A stretch of DNA of 64,000 bases. Source: AWTP1-13 sp963775835 (GTDB lineage Bacteria > Pseudomonadota > Alphaproteobacteria > Rhizobiales > Hyphomicrobiaceae). The stretch lies in NCBI GenBank assembly GCA_963775835.1, contig CAVZKV010000016.1, forward strand, positions 62,001 through 126,000. The letters run 5' to 3'. The notes under the pieces were generated by a model that saw nothing but the letters and a program-made list of their open reading frames with translations, did no database searches and was not told the origin of the DNA. Of this stretch, positions 61,808-64,000 are shown one piece after another. Made by a program: the position numbers and the translations under genes. Positions within the stretch are counted from its first letter, which is position 1, and each line of letters opens with the position of its first letter.

Positions 61808-62347
61808 ATGGCCCGCTCCTTTGTCCGTACTGCGGTTACGTGGGATCCAATAAGGAATAGATTTCCGACTGAACGGTTAGGACATCCGGGATTATACCGA
61901 GGTGGCGTCCATAAGCTGTGTAGTCTCGCAAGCTCAGTTAACGTGAGGTTTGCTGCGGCGGGTAACCAAAAGGCGCCCGACAGCGGCCAAGACCGGTGAC
62001 GGTCAGGCCGCGCTTGGGGCAAAAAGGGGCTCGCGCACCAGCGATCAACTTTGCTTGGGCCGACTTTGCCTGGGCCGGCTTTGCTTGGGCCGACTTTGCT
62101 TGAGCTAGGGCGCGGGTTGCAGCCCGCGCTGGAGAAAAGCCCGGCAGGCCTGGCGCAGCCCCTACCGGGCATGCCCCAACCGGCAACGGCCTTGGTTGAG
62201 CGGTGGCGCGGCGCTGTCCGCACAAGGGCGTTGCACCCAAGCGATCGGTTTCGGACCGGAAAACGCGTATCCGCGTCCCGCGGCGAAAGAAACGAGGTGC
62301 CGGCGTCCGCGGTGCCCCCCAGTGCGTGCGCCGCCCGGGGCCTCGAC
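61808..62347. other. 540-bp gap with 15-bp repeat
   Basis: Upstream of the kinase gene. The only structure noted is the repeat at 62048-62107. Confidence 0.5.
62048..62107. repeat. 15-bp tandem repeat ACTTTGCTTGGGCCG, four units
   Basis: Four units at 62048, 62063, 62078 and 62093, with one to three changes each. Unit length is a multiple of three; a minus-strand frame reads it as AQAKS-type 5-residue repeats, but no real gene is evident. Confidence 0.92.
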
Positions 62348-62596
62348 CTAGGGCTTGAGCTCCGATGGGACTTTGCCGCCGTTTTCGGCGAGTTTGACCA
62401 TGACCTGTTTGTGCAGCCAGACGTTCATCGCGCAGGATCTTTCGTGCGCCCAGAGAGTGAAGCTCGATTGCAAGTTGTTTAGTGCGGCGAGGCCGCTGTC
62501 GAGCTTGAGAAGTTGGCTGTCACGAGACGCGCATGGGCCGCGGCCGATGCGCGGGCCGGACGGCTGCGTCGCGACGGTCCGGAACTTCGGCCTCAA
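62348..62596 (-). CDS. Small hypothetical, uncertain
   Basis: 82 residues; the last 45 ('LAALNNLQSSFTLWAHERSC', 'MNVWLHKQVMVKLAENGGKV') look like a natural helical peptide, the first 30 do not. It may be the end of a broken gene. No family recognised. Confidence 0.35.
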   Translation of the reverse strand: MRPKFRTVATQPSGPRIGRGPCASRDSQLLKLDSGLAALNNLQSSFTLWAHERSCAMNVWLHKQVMVKLAENGGKVPSELKP

Positions 62597-62752
62597 TTTG
62601 GCATTTCTTGTCTTTTAGCGCCGGCGCGGGTCTGCGAGCTCGGTGTGCGCGTGCCGGGTCAGGTCAAGCGTGCGGGGGGTGCGGCCCGACGAGGTGGTCG
62701 CGGCCAGTGGTTTTTGCGCGGCGGTGCGACGATGGCCTAGGAGGTGCGTGAC

Positions 62753-62920
62753 ATGTCGCGTGGAGATCGGGGCTTTGCCCTGTTCTTGGTGGTGATGCTG
62801 GTCGCAATCACAGCCTTGTTTTATGAGCTGTTCCCGCGGCACGGGGAACAAGGCCCAAGGGGTGAGGGCGCTTCGGCGCCGGCCGGCAATCCGTCGCCGC
62901 CACCACCCGCACAAAAATAG
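62753..62920 (+). CDS. Small single-helix membrane protein
   Basis: 55 residues. GGAGG lies 9 bp before the ATG. One helix 'ALFLVVMLVAITALFYEL' near the N-terminus and a Pro/Ala-rich tail 'PAGNPSPPPPAQK'. Not recognised; ribosome-binding site and hydrophobicity support it. Confidence 0.55.
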   Translation: MSRGDRGFALFLVVMLVAITALFYELFPRHGEQGPRGEGASAPAGNPSPPPPAQK

Positions 62921-63052
62921 CCCGCGCGCGCAGGCATTTGGGCTGCAAGCCCACGCCGCGCGCCTTGGGAGCGCTGCTCGCCCGGCGTGGGCGCTCGAAA
63001 AGCTCAGCCGACGCGATGACATTGGGTCCGCTGGGACGTTCGCCGGTCCCCG

Positions 63053-63340
63053 TCAGTAGCCGCTGTAGTAGTAGCGCCGGCGCGGCACCGCTCTGCAAGA
63101 GATGCCGCGGCAGCCGTCGCCGACCCAGGCGCATTGCGATTTTGCGAGACAGGCATCCCGGCTTCGCATGCTGCCACAATAGGCGGCGATGGTTTGGGGC
63201 GGCGGACATTCCTCGTCTGCATAAACGATCGGTGATATCCGCCGGATGTCTGGCGGCGGGCGCTCGGCATAGCGCTCCGAATATTTTTCGGCGGCGCAGC
63301 CAGCCAGCACTAGCACCGCGAAGATGAGCCCCCAACGCAT
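63053..63340 (-). CDS. Small lipoprotein
   Basis: 95 residues with a lipobox ('IFAVLVLAGCAAE'). The mature part has several cysteines ('DEECPPPQTIAAYCGSM', 'DACLAKSQCAWVGDGC') and a Tyr-rich basic tail 'RRRYYYSGY'. Probably outer-membrane anchored; function unknown. Confidence 0.75.
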   Translation of the reverse strand: MRWGLIFAVLVLAGCAAEKYSERYAERPPPDIRRISPIVYADEECPPPQTIAAYCGSMRSRDACLAKSQCAWVGDGCRGISCRAVPRRRYYYSGY

Positions 63341-63529
63341 AACGCATCCCTCAACACGTCGCGATGGCAAACCATAGTGTCAGCGGCAGGAATTGGCTAG
63401 TGACGCACAAGACACAGCGGCCCTTCTCGTGTGGACGATTCTGGTCTTGTTGCCGCGCGTCGACACCCATTTGCGGACTGGATTTGGGCGGGGCCCGCGA
63501 GAGAGTCTTGCACGGTCTCGCACGTGCCT

Positions 63530-63988
63530 CTAGTGCCGATGCGGCTCGGCCGCGGCCGGCGGCCCCACAACCACATCGACCACGATCCGTCCCCCCACAT
63601 CGAACTCCAGCGCCAGCTTGAAGGTCTGATGCTCGAGTAGGGCCCGCTTCAAGCCCACCATGGCCAGGTGCGGACCGCTGGCGCTGAGCACGAGATCCTC
63701 ACCCGCGCCGATCGGCAGCGCGGCGACCGGCTTGGGCTCACCCTGATCGGCGCTTGCCCCATGAAATTCGACCTTAGTGGCAACCGGGCTCAAGGCCCGC
63801 ATCAGACGGTCCGGCAGGTTCGCGCGATTTCGGATGGTCAGGTAGACCAACTGCATGTCTTGGCCGGCAGCCATGGCCGGCGCCCAGGGCTGCACGATTT
63901 CGATAGCGGACGGACCATGGTCGTGCGCCATGACGGAAGCGGCGGCGCTCGCGCACCAGACGAGCAACACAAGGGCTGAACGTTTCAT
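63530..63988 (-). CDS. PCu(A)C-type copper chaperone
   Basis: 152 residues, signal peptide 'LVLLVWCASAAASVMA' then 'IEIVQPWAPAM' and 'LVYLTIRNRANLPDRLMRAL', the start of the PCu(A)C fold. The region 'TKVEFHGASADQGEPKPVAA' and 'SGPHLAMVGLKRALLE' keeps the histidines, but the methionines usual in the H-x-M ligands are missing or shifted. PCu(A)C proteins load copper into CuA or CuB of cytochrome oxidases. C-terminal His-rich end. Confidence 0.85.
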   Translation of the reverse strand: MKRSALVLLVWCASAAASVMAHDHGPSAIEIVQPWAPAMAAGQDMQLVYLTIRNRANLPDRLMRALSPVATKVEFHGASADQGEPKPVAALPIGAGEDLVLSASGPHLAMVGLKRALLEHQTFKLALEFDVGGRIVVDVVVGPPAAAEPHRH

Positions 63989-64000
63989 CACCGGCGGCCA

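Overview
The window is high-GC bacterial DNA that reads as an alphaproteobacterial methylotroph. The main clues are the end of a cco (cbb3 oxidase) maturation operon, an aa3-type cytochrome oxidase subunit IV, a DUF1127 protein, and a large PQQ/lanthanide methanol-oxidation cluster with glutathione-linked formaldehyde genes. No rRNA, tRNA, phage, transposase or CRISPR array was recognised.

Region 1 (1-11 kb) is a low-oxygen island: ccoI (partial)-ccoS, a DUF2189 membrane protein, an NAD(P)H-quinone oxidoreductase-like flavoprotein, a Pat-type acyl-CoA synthetase/GNAT gene with a zinc alcohol dehydrogenase, a universal stress protein, an orphan OmpR regulator, a small exported protein and two coupled DUF6455 cysteine-motif proteins. 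Four FNR/FixK-type boxes plus one weaker copy lie between these genes and suggest one microoxic regulon. Region 2 (11-21.8 kb) is housekeeping and accessory: a methyltransferase, two exported metallo-beta-lactamase-fold enzymes (one with the GOB-type Gln ligand), an Fsr-like MFS pump, GNAT, GST, hemolysin III, cytochrome oxidase subunit IV, an iron-permease-family protein and a P450.

Region 3 (21.8-42.3 kb) is the core. xoxF-xoxG-xoxJ sits between two related but non-identical modules, each holding a PQQ-system substrate-binding protein, a YVTN beta-propeller and a small cupredoxin-like protein. Only the second module has ABC ATPase and permease genes. Also present are a second DxD-type PQQ alcohol dehydrogenase, a cytochrome c4, an ankyrin protein, a pentapeptide-repeat protein, three small uncharacterised exported proteins, an orphan pqqA (39317-39409, too short for normal gene calling), a cytochrome c, adhI (S-(hydroxymethyl)glutathione dehydrogenase) and gfa. 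Together these give methanol to formaldehyde (XoxF), electrons to XoxG and other cytochromes c, and formaldehyde to S-formylglutathione (Gfa, AdhI). No S-formylglutathione hydrolase was recognised here.

Region 4 (42.3-64 kb) is mixed: a serine hydrolase, an alpha/beta hydrolase with an MtnX-like phosphatase, a Clp-fold membrane protease, an MFS carrier, a GntR regulator with a DUF6166 protein, an exported amidohydrolase, PhoX, a broken multicopper oxidase, a histidine kinase with a periplasmic substrate-binding sensor, and a PCuAC copper chaperone.

Two properties run through the window. Nine genes show single-base frame breaks, most of +1 sense, which points to either assembly errors or recent decay. 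About ten gene borders carry a private short tandem repeat (7-18 bp unit), each with a different sequence.
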